Position numbers and translations under genes: made by a program. The notes beneath the pieces were generated by a model that was not told the DNA's origin, searched no databases, and saw only the letters and a program-made list of their open reading frames with translations. Below are positions 24,749 through 33,103 of a stretch of DNA of 35,815 nucleotides, in pieces. Origin of the DNA: Haloplasmataceae bacterium (GTDB lineage: Bacteria; Bacillota_I; Bacilli_A; Haloplasmatales; Haloplasmataceae); assembly GCA_029240795.1 (NCBI GenBank), contig JARDZP010000012.1, forward strand, positions 1-35,815, written 5' to 3'. Each line of letters opens with the position of its first letter. Within the stretch, counting starts at the first letter, position 1.

Positions 24749-27147
24749 TGTTAAGATTAAAAAATATTGTAAAAAACTATATTGCTGGTAACACGAAAGT
24801 TGAAGCATTGAAAGGTATTGAATTAGAATTTCGAAAAAATGAATTTGTTTCGATTCTAGGTCAAAGTGGCTGTGGTAAGACGACTCTACTTAATATCATT
24901 GGTGGGCTTGATCGCTATACAAGCGGTGACTTAATCATAAATAATAAATCTACAAAAGATTTTACTGATAGTGATTGGGATAGTTATCGTAACCACTCTA
25001 TTGGATTTGTGTTTCAAAGTTATAACCTAATTCCTCATTTATCTGTTCTTGGGAATGTCGAGTTAGCTTTAACACTATCTGGTGTATCTAGTGAAGATAG
25101 AAAAAGAAGAGCTATCGAAGCTTTAGAAAAAGTAAGTCTTGGTGATCAAATCCATAAAAAGCCTAACCAATTATCAGGTGGGCAAATGCAAAGAGTGGCG
25201 ATCGCGAGAGCATTAGTAAATAACCCTGATATTTTACTTGCTGATGAGCCTACAGGTGCTCTTGATTCAGAAACAAGTGTACAAATCATGGAGATTTTAA
25301 AGGCAATATCAAAAGATAAATTAATCATTATGGTTACACATAATCCAGAACTTGCTAATACTTATTCTACAAGAATAATCAGATTACTAGATGGTAGAAT
25401 GATTGATGATAGTAATCCATTTCATAGTGAAGAAATAAAAAATGAAAGTAAAGTAAAAAAAGAAAAAGTAGTAAAGAAATTAAATACTGAAAAGACATCC
25501 ATGTCATTTATGACAGCTTTATCACTCAGTTTAAGAAATCTTGCGACAAAGAAAGCAAGAACATTTTTAACAGCATTTGCTGGTAGTATTGGTATTATTG
25601 GTATCGCCTTAGTTTTAGCATTATCAAATGGTTTTCAAACTTATGTTGATAAAATGCAAGCTGACACTTTATCTTCATTCCCACTAACAATTAGTGAAAC
25701 TTCAATGGATTTTTCTAATTTTGCAGAATTAAACATGAAAAGTAACCTTGAAGAGTATTCTAATGTAGAAACAATCTTCATTAATAAAATGATGGATAGA
25801 TTAGAAAATATCATAATCAAAAATAACTTATCAGAAGATTATATAAATAATGCGATTAAGACAATTGATCCATCACTTTATAATGGGATTAGTTATACAA
25901 GAGCTGTTAAATTAAACGTATTTAAAGAAAACGAGAATTTACCATACTATCAACAAATCTCAACTTCATCTAATTCAGGAATGGGCATGAATAATAGTGT
26001 TTGGCAAGAATTAATCGATAATAATGATTTTATTAATTCACAATATGACGTCTTAGATGGACACTTACCTACAAACAAAAATGAACTAGTCATCGTAGTT
26101 GATAAATATAATCAATTAACTGATTTTACTTTAATGGCTTTAGGATTATATAATCCAATATCTGAAATTGAAATTGATAGTTATACATTTGATGATATTT
26201 TAGGATTAGAATATAAATTAGTTTTAAATGATGAATTATACTCACCTGTAGAAAATAAATTTATACCAAACTATATTACTATGAACAATACAAACTTTAT
26301 AACAAAAGAAGTCTATGATCTAGAAGAAAACGAAACATTGAAAGTTGTCGGAATTATAAGAGCTAACTCAGAAACAGCTACCGGTTCAATTACTGGAGCT
26401 ATTGGTTATTCAAGTGAACTAACTGACTATGTTTTAGCTAATGCTGCTGAGTCGGAGATAGTTATATGGCAAAAAGCAAATGATACAAAAGATCCATTAA
26501 GTGGTGCAGAATATCCTAATACAGAAGAGACAATTGATGAACAATATAAAGAAACTTTATCTAAATTAGGTGGAATTACAACTCCTTCATCAATTAATAT
26601 TTATGCTGTTGACTTTGATGCAAAACAATTAATTAAAGACCATTTAGATGCTTATAATACTACTGTTACAGAGGAAAAAGATAAAGTATATTATACTGAC
26701 ATCATGGATATGATGGTAAAATCAATTGATACTACCATTAACGCAATTAGTTATGTATTGATCGCATTCACTTCAATATCTTTAGTTGTTTCTTCAATTA
26801 TGATTGGTATAATCACCTATATATCTGTACTTGAAAGAACAAAAGAAATTGGTGTATTAAGAAGTATTGGTGCTAGAAAGAAAGATATTTCACGTGTATT
26901 TAATGCAGAAACGTTAATTATTGGTTTTGTTGCTGGATTAATAGGTGTATTGTTTACAATGTTAATATCAATTCCAATAAATATTGTTTTAAATAATTTA
27001 GTTAATATTAATGGAATTGCTTCACTTAATCCAATACATGCTTTAGTCTTAATTTTAATAAGTATGGGATTAACTCTAATTGCAGGTATTATTCCATCAC
27101 GCATTGCGGCTAAAAAAGATCCAGTAGTAGCTTTGAGAACTGAATAA
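24748..27147 (+). CDS. MacB-like ABC transporter, ATPase fused to FtsX-type permease
   Basis: 799 residues. ATPase at residues 1-~225 with Walker A GQSGCGKTT, signature LSGGQMQR, Walker B LLADEPTGALD and the H-loop MVTHN. Then a charged linker, a first membrane helix (FLTAFAGSIGIIGIALVLAL), a ~380-residue extracellular domain, and three C-terminal helices of the FtsX/MacB type (about 665-795). This fused arrangement is common in Bacillota and usually works in peptide or antimicrobial export or sensing, or in lipoprotein-type mechanotransmission. MarR control suggests a resistance or stress role, which is inference. RBS GGAGG precedes the ATG. Closed by a terminator shared with rimO. Confidence 0.88.
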   Translation: MLRLKNIVKNYIAGNTKVEALKGIELEFRKNEFVSILGQSGCGKTTLLNIIGGLDRYTSGDLIINNKSTKDFTDSDWDSYRNHSIGFVFQSYNLIPHLSVLGNVELALTLSGVSSEDRKRRAIEALEKVSLGDQIHKKPNQLSGGQMQRVAIARALVNNPDILLADEPTGALDSETSVQIMEILKAISKDKLIIMVTHNPELANTYSTRIIRLLDGRMIDDSNPFHSEEIKNESKVKKEKVVKKLNTEKTSMSFMTALSLSLRNLATKKARTFLTAFAGSIGIIGIALVLALSNGFQTYVDKMQADTLSSFPLTISETSMDFSNFAELNMKSNLEEYSNVETIFINKMMDRLENIIIKNNLSEDYINNAIKTIDPSLYNGISYTRAVKLNVFKENENLPYYQQISTSSNSGMGMNNSVWQELIDNNDFINSQYDVLDGHLPTNKNELVIVVDKYNQLTDFTLMALGLYNPISEIEIDSYTFDDILGLEYKLVLNDELYSPVENKFIPNYITMNNTNFITKEVYDLEENETLKVVGIIRANSETATGSITGAIGYSSELTDYVLANAAESEIVIWQKANDTKDPLSGAEYPNTEETIDEQYKETLSKLGGITTPSSINIYAVDFDAKQLIKDHLDAYNTTVTEEKDKVYYTDIMDMMVKSIDTTINAISYVLIAFTSISLVVSSIMIGIITYISVLERTKEIGVLRSIGARKKDISRVFNAETLIIGFVAGLIGVLFTMLISIPINIVLNNLVNINGIASLNPIHALVLILISMGLTLIAGIIPSRIAAKKDPVVALRTE

Positions 27148-27163
27148 CAATAAATTAGTTATT

Positions 27164-27202
27164 AAAAACACTTTAGTACAATGGGTACTAAAGTGTTTTT
27201 TT
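27164..27202. terminator. Bidirectional terminator between the ABC gene and rimO
   Basis: Perfect 13-bp stem AACACTTTAGTAC (27167-27179) / GTACTAAAGTGTT (27185-27197) with A-run before and T-run after, between convergent genes. Confidence 0.88.
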
Positions 27203-27205
27203 AAA

Positions 27206-28507
27206 TTATTTAATTACTTTACCATATAGACCATATACACCTGTGTCAGTTACTTCTACATGAATAACTTGTCCATTAACTAATGTTTCATCACTTGTTA
27301 CAAATAAATATCCATCGATATTATCTGGTGCAAATGCATAACTACGTGTTTTGTATTTACTATTTGATTTATCAAAACCTTCAACAATTGCTTTATGTAC
27401 TGAACCGATATGTGTTTTATTATTCTTAAATGCGATAACTTGTTGTGTTTTCATAATCTCACGAAATCGTTTATTTTTTGTTAAGTCATCCACTTCATTT
27501 TCAAAATCATAAGCTTTTGTATCTTCTTCTTTTGAATATTCAAAAGCACCTAGTCGATCAAACTTAATTTCTTCAACAAATGATTTTAATTCATGGAAAT
27601 CCTCATCAGTTTCACCAGGGAAACCAACAATGACAGTTGTTCTTAATATCGCATTTGGAATTTTTGTTCTTATTTTATTAAATAATGATCTTAATTCTTC
27701 TTTTGTTCCTCTACGATACATTGCTTTTAGTATTTTATTAGATGCATGTTGAATAGGTATATCAAAGTAAGGTGTAATATTTTCATATTTGCTTACCACA
27801 TCGATTAATTCATCTGTTACATCTGATGGATATAAGTACAAAAAGCGTAAAAATTCAATTCCTTCAATTTGTGCTAAGTTTTCTATTAATATATGTAAAT
27901 TCGTATTTTTTAAATCTCTACCATATCTTGTTGTATCTTGTGATATTAAAACAATTTCCTTTACACCTTTAGAAACAAGAGCTTTTGTTTCTTTAATAAT
28001 ATCTTCCATACTTCTACTTTTAAAACGACCCCGTATTAACGGTATAGCGCAGTATGAGCAGTTATTATTACAACCTTCAGCAATTCTTACATAAGCTAAA
28101 TGACTTGGTGTTGTTAACACACGATTAAAATGTTGTAGTGTTTCCCCGAATGTTAATTCACCTTCAGTTAACTCTTTTAATATACTACCTATGTTATCGT
28201 AATCTTTTATTGTGATAAAACGATCAACTTCTGGTATTTCGTCTTTCAACTCTTTAGCATAACGTTGTGCTAAACAACCCATTACGACTAATTTTTTATT
28301 GTCTTTTTTATATTCTACCATTTCTAAAATCGTATCAATAGCTTCTTTTTTGGCCGATTCAATAAAACCACATGTATTAACCATGATGATATCCGCATCT
28401 TTAGGATCATTAACAATTGTTGCTCCAGCTTCAACTGCTAATCCTAAAACCATTTCACTATCAACTAAATTTTTAGAACAGCCTAATGAAACCATTCCTA
28501 TTTTCAT
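27206..28507 (-). CDS. rimO: Ribosomal protein S12 methylthiotransferase
   Basis: Radical-SAM methylthiotransferase that modifies Asp of ribosomal protein S12. 433 residues: N-terminal UPF0004 domain with its Fe-S cysteines (SLGCSKNLVDSE, VNTCGFI, GCLAQRY), radical-SAM motif CNNNCSYC at about 147-154, and a C-terminal TRAM domain ending VEVTDTGVYGLYGKVI. The N-terminal MKIGMVSLGCSKN(L)VDSE is the RimO signature that separates it from MiaB. RBS AAAGGATG is 7 nt before ATG. Single-gene unit with its own promoter (TTGCGT/TATAAT), divergent from ptb. Confidence 0.95.
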   Translation of the reverse strand: MKIGMVSLGCSKNLVDSEMVLGLAVEAGATIVNDPKDADIIMVNTCGFIESAKKEAIDTILEMVEYKKDNKKLVVMGCLAQRYAKELKDEIPEVDRFITIKDYDNIGSILKELTEGELTFGETLQHFNRVLTTPSHLAYVRIAEGCNNNCSYCAIPLIRGRFKSRSMEDIIKETKALVSKGVKEIVLISQDTTRYGRDLKNTNLHILIENLAQIEGIEFLRFLYLYPSDVTDELIDVVSKYENITPYFDIPIQHASNKILKAMYRRGTKEELRSLFNKIRTKIPNAILRTTVIVGFPGETDEDFHELKSFVEEIKFDRLGAFEYSKEEDTKAYDFENEVDDLTKNKRFREIMKTQQVIAFKNNKTHIGSVHKAIVEGFDKSNSKYKTRSYAFAPDNIDGYLFVTSDETLVNGQVIHVEVTDTGVYGLYGKVIK

Positions 28508-28553
28508 TTAATTCATCCTTTTTTTATATATTAGTAAAAAAACTACAAACTTT

Positions 28554-28582
28554 ATTATAACCTTTATATAGGAATTACGCAA
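28554..28582 (-). promoter_or_regulatory. Promoter of rimO
   Basis: On the minus strand TTGCGT (28582-28577), exact 17-bp spacer, TATAAT (28559-28554), about 45 bp ahead of the rimO start. Confidence 0.65.
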
Positions 28583-28651
28583 ATAAAATTTAATTTTATA
28601 TTATCGTAAAAAAAACCTATTTAATACATACTATTTTATGGAAAAATATAG

Positions 28652-28676
28652 TATAATATTTATGGAAGCGTTTTCT
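28652..28676 (+). promoter_or_regulatory. ptb promoter -10 and cre-like CcpA site
   Basis: TATAAT at 28652-28657 with no good -35 upstream. Six bases further is TGGAAGCGTTTTCT (28663-28676), which fits the extended catabolite-responsive element WTGNAANCGNWWNCAW apart from one position (CT for CA). A CcpA site at the start of transcription normally represses. RBS GGGAGGG follows. Confidence 0.55.
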
Positions 28677-28693
28677 AAGAAGGGAGGGATAAT

Positions 28694-29593
28694 TTGAAAA
28701 CACTAAATGAATTAATAAAGTATGCTCAAAATAAACCTAATAAAACCATTGCGGTAGCTTGTCCTGAAGATCATGAAGTTTTAGAAGCTGTTAAAGAAGC
28801 AACTCTATTAAATCTATGCGACTTTATTTTATTTGGTAATGAGGAAAAAATTAAATACTTATCCAAGACGATAGCTAATTTTGATTTAGGAAATTATAAG
28901 ATTGTAAATACTAAAGATTCTGAAACTGCATGTATGGAAGCAGTAAAATGTGTTTCTAAAGGTGAAGCTAATGTCGTCATGAAAGGTTTAGTTGATACTG
29001 CAGTAATCTTAAAAAAGGTATTAGATAAGGATTATGGTCTAAGAACAGATAGTATCCTTAGCCATGTTATGTTAATCGAATTACCTAAATTTGAGAGAAT
29101 CATTTTTTTAAGTGATGGAGCAATGAATATTGATCCCGATGTAAATCAACTTAAATTAATTACGATTAATGCGGTATCATTAGCAAGAGCATTATATATA
29201 AGTAGACCGAAGGTTGCACTATTAAGCGCTATTGAAAAAGTAAATCCGAAAATGCCTTCATCTGTAAAAGCCCATGAAGTTGAAATAATGGCTGAAAATG
29301 GGGAAATAGTCAATTGTGATGTTTGTGGGCCAATCGCAGTTGACGTAGCACTTGATAAAGAAGCAGCAAAAATTAAAAATATTAAAAATCCAGTAGCTGG
29401 AAACGCTGATATCTTAATTGCTCCATTCATCGAAGTAGCAAACGCATTATATAAAGGTTGGGTATTTGGCTGTGATAATGTGAAAAGTGCTGGTATAATT
29501 GTAGGAGCTAAAGCGCCAATTGTATTAACATCTCGTGCAGATAGTCATGAGTCAAAATTATACTCAATTGCTTTAAGTGTATTAATGAATTAA
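28694..29593 (+). CDS. ptb: Phosphate butyryltransferase
   Basis: Exchanges CoA for phosphate on butyryl-CoA or branched-chain acyl-CoA, giving the acyl phosphate used by Buk. 299 residues, phosphotransacetylase fold: IAVACPEDHEVLEAVKEA at the N-terminus, VVMKGLVDTA, LLSAIEKVNPKMPSS, and the C-terminal GAKAPIVLTSRADS typical of Ptb/Pta. Starts with TTG 28694; GGGAGGG is 5-6 nt upstream and no in-frame ATG is near. First gene of ptb-buk-dehydrogenase. Three bases separate it from buk's RBS region. cre-like site at the promoter suggests carbon catabolite control. Confidence 0.93.
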   Translation: MKTLNELIKYAQNKPNKTIAVACPEDHEVLEAVKEATLLNLCDFILFGNEEKIKYLSKTIANFDLGNYKIVNTKDSETACMEAVKCVSKGEANVVMKGLVDTAVILKKVLDKDYGLRTDSILSHVMLIELPKFERIIFLSDGAMNIDPDVNQLKLITINAVSLARALYISRPKVALLSAIEKVNPKMPSSVKAHEVEIMAENGEIVNCDVCGPIAVDVALDKEAAKIKNIKNPVAGNADILIAPFIEVANALYKGWVFGCDNVKSAGIIVGAKAPIVLTSRADSHESKLYSIALSVLMN

Positions 29594-29605
29594 GGAGTGA
29601 TTATT

Positions 29606-30673
29606 CTGGGTAAATACGTTCTTGTTATAAATCCTGGTTCAACGTCAACGAAGATAGCTGTCTTTTTAGAAGAAGAAATTGTGCATGAAATAAAAATCAG
29701 TCATAATACATTTGAAATTCAAAAATTTTCTACTATTGCTTCTCAATTTGATTTTAGGAAGCAATTAATCTTAAATTCTTTAACCGAATTAAATTTTGAT
29801 ATTAGAAAGTTAGCTGCAATTTGCGGTCGTGGCGGAATGCTAAAACCAATTAAAGGTGGTACATATTTAATAAATGATAATATGATTAAAGATATAAATG
29901 AAGCAAAAAGGGGAGAACATGCTTCTAATTTAGGAGCTTTAATCGCTAAAGATATCGCAAAAGAATTAAATATACCTGCTTTTATTGTCGATCCAGTCGC
30001 AGTTGATGAAATTGAAGATATCGCAAGAATTTCAGGAATGCCTGAAATCGAAAGAACAAGTATTTTTCACGCATTAAATCATAAAGCGATTGCTCGCGAA
30101 GTAGCGAAAGATTTAGACCTTAAATATGAAGATTTAAATTTAATTATTGCTCATTTGGGTGGAGGAATAAGTGTAGCTGCTCATCAAAAAGGCAGGGTCA
30201 TTGATGTAAATAATGCATTAGATGGCGATGGACCAATGTCACCAGAACGTAGTGGTTCAGTACCTTTAGGACAACTTTATACCATGGCATTTTCGGGGAA
30301 CTATACACTTAAGGAAATCAAAGCCAAGAACTATGGTAAAGGTGGCTTAGTTGCTTATTTAGGGACAAATCATGCTCCAGAAGTAGTAGAACGAATTAAT
30401 CAGGGTGACAACTATGCAAAATTAATTTATGATGCGATGATTTATCAAATTGCAAAAGAAATAGGTGCTTGTTCAACTGTTTTAATGGGGAATATCGATT
30501 ATATCGTATTAACTGGTGGACTTGCATATGAAAAGTATTTAGTCACTCATTTAATTGAACGTGTCAAATTTATATCTGAAGTGTTAGTTTATCCTGGGGA
30601 GAATGAACTATTAGCTTTAGCACAAGGTGCTTTAAGAGTTTTAAATAATGAAGAAGAGGCTAAAATTTATTAA
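29606..30673 (+). CDS. buk: Butyrate kinase / branched-chain fatty acid kinase
   Basis: Makes ATP from butyryl- or branched acyl-phosphate. About 355 residues, acetokinase family: LVINPGSTSTKIAVF at the N-terminus, AICGRGGMLKPI, HALNHKAIAREVA, LIIAHLGGGISVAAH, and VLTGGLAYEKYL near the C-terminus. The start is a puzzle: AAGGAG (29592-29597) runs into a GTG at 29597, while eight nt downstream is an in-frame CTG at 29606 that would give MGKYVLVINPG, matching the family's N-terminal length. No ATG is available. I favour CTG, with GTG 29597 as alternative. Together with Ptb it forms the acid-forming, ATP-yielding pair. Confidence 0.93.
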   Translation: MGKYVLVINPGSTSTKIAVFLEEEIVHEIKISHNTFEIQKFSTIASQFDFRKQLILNSLTELNFDIRKLAAICGRGGMLKPIKGGTYLINDNMIKDINEAKRGEHASNLGALIAKDIAKELNIPAFIVDPVAVDEIEDIARISGMPEIERTSIFHALNHKAIAREVAKDLDLKYEDLNLIIAHLGGGISVAAHQKGRVIDVNNALDGDGPMSPERSGSVPLGQLYTMAFSGNYTLKEIKAKNYGKGGLVAYLGTNHAPEVVERINQGDNYAKLIYDAMIYQIAKEIGACSTVLMGNIDYIVLTGGLAYEKYLVTHLIERVKFISEVLVYPGENELLALAQGALRVLNNEEEAKIY

Positions 30674-30696
30674 GCCGTAAATTAGGAGGGATCATT

Positions 30697-31764
30697 TTGG
30701 GCGTTTTTGATTATATGGAAAAATATGGTCATGAACAAATCGTTTACTTTTATGATAAGACGACAGGATTAAAAGGGATTACCGCAATTCACGATACTAC
30801 TCTTGGCCCAGCTTTGGGTGGTACTAGATTATTTAACTATAACTGTGAAGAAGATGCTTTATTTGACGTTGTAAGATTATCAAGGGGGATGACTTACAAA
30901 TGTTCAGCTGCAGGATGTAATTGCGGTGGAGGAAAGACTGTTTTATTAGGTGATCCTATTAAAGTTAAAACGGAAGCTTATTTAAGGGCTTATGGTCGGT
31001 ACGTACAATCTTTAAATGGACGATTCTATACTGGTGAAGATATGAATATTAATGAAAACGACATAGACTTTATGTTAATGGAGTCTGATTATATCAACGG
31101 TCGAGCAAATATGTCAGGAAATCCATCACCAGTTACCGCATATGGTGTTTATTGGGGAGTAAAAGCTTGTGCGAAAGAAAAATGGGGTACTGACAGTTTA
31201 CAAGGTAAAACAATAGCTGTTCAAGGTGTGGGAGCTGTTGGCGGCGCACTATGTGAATACCTTTATAACGAAGGAGCAAACCTTATAGTTACTGATACAA
31301 AAGAAGAAAGAGTTCAAGAAATTGTGCAAAAATTGAATGCAAAAGCAGTACCTTTAAAAGATATTTATTCTGTAGAATGTGATATCTTCTCACCTAATTC
31401 AGTAGGAGCAGTTTTAAATTCTGAAACAATTCCACAATTAAAATGTGAAATTGTCGCAGGTGCAGCTAACAACGTATTACTTGATGAAACAGTTCATGGT
31501 GATATGCTAGTAGAAAGAAACATTCTTTACGCACCTGACTTTGTTATTAATGGTGCTGGTGTATTTAATGTATATCAAGAATTCTTCCCACCTTATAATA
31601 GAGAGGAAACTTTGAAAAAAGTAGAAAAAATCTATGATCGATTACTAAATATCTTTAAATACGCAAAAGAACATAATATAAACACGCAAGTTGCTGCTAC
31701 TAGAATAGCTGAAGAACGTATTGAATTAATAAGACAGATTCACGGTAACTTAATTAAAAGATAA
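30697..31764 (+). CDS. Leucine dehydrogenase-family (Glu/Leu/Phe/Val) amino acid dehydrogenase
   Basis: NAD-dependent oxidative deaminase for branched-chain amino acids, 355 residues. N-terminal domain carries K68 (GMTYKCSAAG) and catalytic K80 (CGGGKTVLLGDP), as in Bacillus leucine dehydrogenase, and GEDMNI for the substrate; the Rossmann domain has GVGAVGGALCEYL. Start is TTG 30697, 6 nt after AGGAGGG. In Bacillus such a gene sits with ptb and buk in the branched-chain keto acid operon; here the keto-acid dehydrogenase genes are missing. The stop codon lies inside the 8-bp target duplication of an insertion element, so the coding sequence is intact but its terminator is displaced. Leu, Val and Ile are likely substrates; exact preference unknown. 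Confidence 0.9.
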   Translation: MGVFDYMEKYGHEQIVYFYDKTTGLKGITAIHDTTLGPALGGTRLFNYNCEEDALFDVVRLSRGMTYKCSAAGCNCGGGKTVLLGDPIKVKTEAYLRAYGRYVQSLNGRFYTGEDMNINENDIDFMLMESDYINGRANMSGNPSPVTAYGVYWGVKACAKEKWGTDSLQGKTIAVQGVGAVGGALCEYLYNEGANLIVTDTKEERVQEIVQKLNAKAVPLKDIYSVECDIFSPNSVGAVLNSETIPQLKCEIVAGAANNVLLDETVHGDMLVERNILYAPDFVINGAGVFNVYQEFFPPYNREETLKKVEKIYDRLLNIFKYAKEHNINTQVAATRIAEERIELIRQIHGNLIKR

Positions 31765-31765
31765 A

Positions 31766-31793
31766 GGCTATGTTGAAGAAAATTGTTGATAAA
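31766..31793 (+). repeat. Inverted terminal repeat of the IS element (left end in window)
   Basis: GGCTATGTTGAAGAAAATTG continuing TTGATAAA. The mate lies at 32971-32998 on the other strand with three mismatches. Confidence 0.85.
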
Positions 31794-31822
31794 GTATATA
31801 TTTTTATCACTCTTAATAGTTA

Positions 31823-31851
31823 TTTACAAAAATTCCAGTAAATGGTAATAT
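31823..31851 (+). promoter_or_regulatory. Promoter of the passenger gene in the IS element
   Basis: TTTACA (31823-31828), 17-bp spacer, TAATAT (31846-31851), 35 bp before the small gene. Confidence 0.5.
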
Positions 31852-31886
31852 TATTTTGTAAATATATATTAGAAAGGGTGATGTAT

Positions 31887-32096
31887 ATGAAAAATCTAAA
31901 TACAGTATGTCTAATAATTTCTATCATATTCTTAACACTAGGTTTATGGAACTTAGGAATCGGAGAAATATTAGGTTTTAGCCGGTTTCCTGATTCATTA
32001 GAAAAATTGGGTTCTATTATTGCGGGTGGGTTTCTATCATTAATCGGTTCATTAGGTTTGTTGTTTCAGTTATATTTCCATAATGAAAAAAAATAA
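31887..32096 (+). CDS. Small two-helix membrane protein carried inside the IS element
   Basis: 69 residues, family not recognised. Two hydrophobic segments (about residues 4-25 and 38-60) around a loop GFSRFPDSLEKLG, ending in a polar tail FHNEKK. Start at ATG 31887: AAAGGGTG lies 6 nt upstream; longer in-frame starts back to 31842 lack an RBS. It has its own promoter-like pair and its own terminator (32104-32140), and lies between the inverted repeat and the 3' end of the transposase, convergent with it. So it is a passenger (cargo) gene. IS1595-type elements with passengers are known as a class; function here unknown. Confidence 0.65.
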   Translation: MKNLNTVCLIISIIFLTLGLWNLGIGEILGFSRFPDSLEKLGSIIAGGFLSLIGSLGLLFQLYFHNEKK

Positions 32097-32103
32097 ATTT
32101 CTA

Positions 32104-32140
32104 AAAGGGCTTAATTGATTGATTGAGTCCTTTCTTCTTA
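32104..32140 (+). terminator. Terminator of the passenger gene
   Basis: 11-bp stem AAAGGGCTTAA (32104-32114) / TTGAGTCCTTT (32123-32133) with two G-T pairs, followed by a T-rich stretch. Confidence 0.65.
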
Positions 32141-32971
32141 AATATACTTTGGTAATCTTTTACTTATATTTTCAATTTTAGTATCCGTATAGAACAAATT
32201 AAAGTGAAGTAATAAATTCTTCATTTTATTTTGTTCTTTTTCATTTTTAAAAATTTCTACCCATTTAAACCATCCTAAATAATTAGATAAATGTTTTGTA
32301 GAAACTCCATTAAATTTTCTTACCCATCTCTTTAATTGAGAATGAAACGAATTAATATTTTGTAAATGAAATATGCCTTCTTTTGCTTTACCCCCTTTGA
32401 GTTTTATGTGGGTTAAATGAGATTGATTTGCGAACTTTGGATAACTTCTATGACTATCAGTGCATATGGTAGATCCTTGCTCAATATGATTGTTATATAA
32501 TCGTTTCAAGTCTTTTATACTTATTCTACCTTTGTTAGTCATTTCTAAAATAATGTTCTTATTTCTATCAATTGCTGAAGCCACACACACATATTCATCA
32601 CTAATACCACTAGTTTTGGCTTCCCCACCACGTTTATGTGGTTTTCATGGCATAACAAAATCACTCTTTTTATGATTGCCTTTAAAACTCTCTAAAAAGA
32701 ACGTTTCATCAGCCTCAATAATCCCTTCAACATCACCACGACCAACAAACTTCTTAATAGCATCAAGAACCTTATGACGCCAATAAAACGCTGTAGGCAA
32801 ACTTATACCACAAATAGTAGCAGTTTTGCGAAGTGAGAACTCATGAATCATACAATTTATAAATTTACCCCAAACGTTCAAATCTTTTTTAGAATCTGAT
32901 AAAGGTGTTGATGTAAAATCGTTAAAAGTTTTGCGACAGTCCTTGCAAAGATAACGTTGTAAATTATATAT
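32138..32971 (-). pseudogene. ISXO2-like transposase of IS1595 family, disabled
   Basis: DDE-type transposase remnant, about 277 codons. Order: half of the zinc ribbon (QRYLCKDCRKTF), helix-turn-helix (LRKTATICGISLPTAFYWRHK), then the catalytic region ADETFFLESFKGNHK, KRGGEAKTSGISDEY, CTDSHRSYPKFA, and FNGVSTKHLSNYLGWF. Two defects: an in-frame TGA at 32645-32647 between VMP and KPHKRGG, where the family has Arg (CGA to TGA), and loss of the N-terminus with the first CxxC, the frame opening only at 32971, directly against the inverted repeat. An N-terminal deletion of roughly 100-150 bp is implied. It cannot make a full transposase. Confidence 0.88.
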
Positions 32972-33011
32972 TTATCAACATTATTCTTTAACATAGCCAA
33001 GATAAACTATA

Positions 33012-33056
33012 TGAAAGGAACAATCATTTTAGATTGTTCCTTTTACAATTTTTTTC
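33012..33056 (+). terminator. Original terminator of the ptb-buk-dehydrogenase operon, now beyond the IS
   Basis: Perfect 12-bp stem AAAGGAACAATC (33014-33025) / GATTGTTCCTTT (33032-33043) followed by T-rich sequence. If the IS and one copy of its 8-bp duplication are removed, this hairpin starts 8 bases after the dehydrogenase stop codon. Confidence 0.85.
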
Positions 33057-33103
33057 ACTTTTAAACTAGTTGATTAATAAACTTAGAATTAACATATTTG
33101 ATG

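Larger units (their letters stand above)
31758..33006 (-). mobile_element. IS1595-like insertion element with target duplication and passenger gene
   Basis: Element 31766-32998 (1233 bp). The ends are inverted repeats beginning GGCTATGTT: at 31766 on plus and from 32998 on minus, with about 25 of the first 28 bases identical (both contain TGTTGATAAA). It is flanked by perfect 8-bp direct repeats AAGATAAA at 31758-31765 and 32999-33006, the duplication size of the IS1595 family. Inside: a disabled ISXO2-like transposase (minus) and a small plus-strand membrane-protein gene with its own promoter and terminator. Insertion was at the stop codon of the dehydrogenase gene. Confidence 0.9.

Noticed and set aside
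31842-31886. Longer start for the IS passenger protein
   Set aside because: No RBS before 31842 and the extra residues precede a good RBS/ATG pair at 31887.
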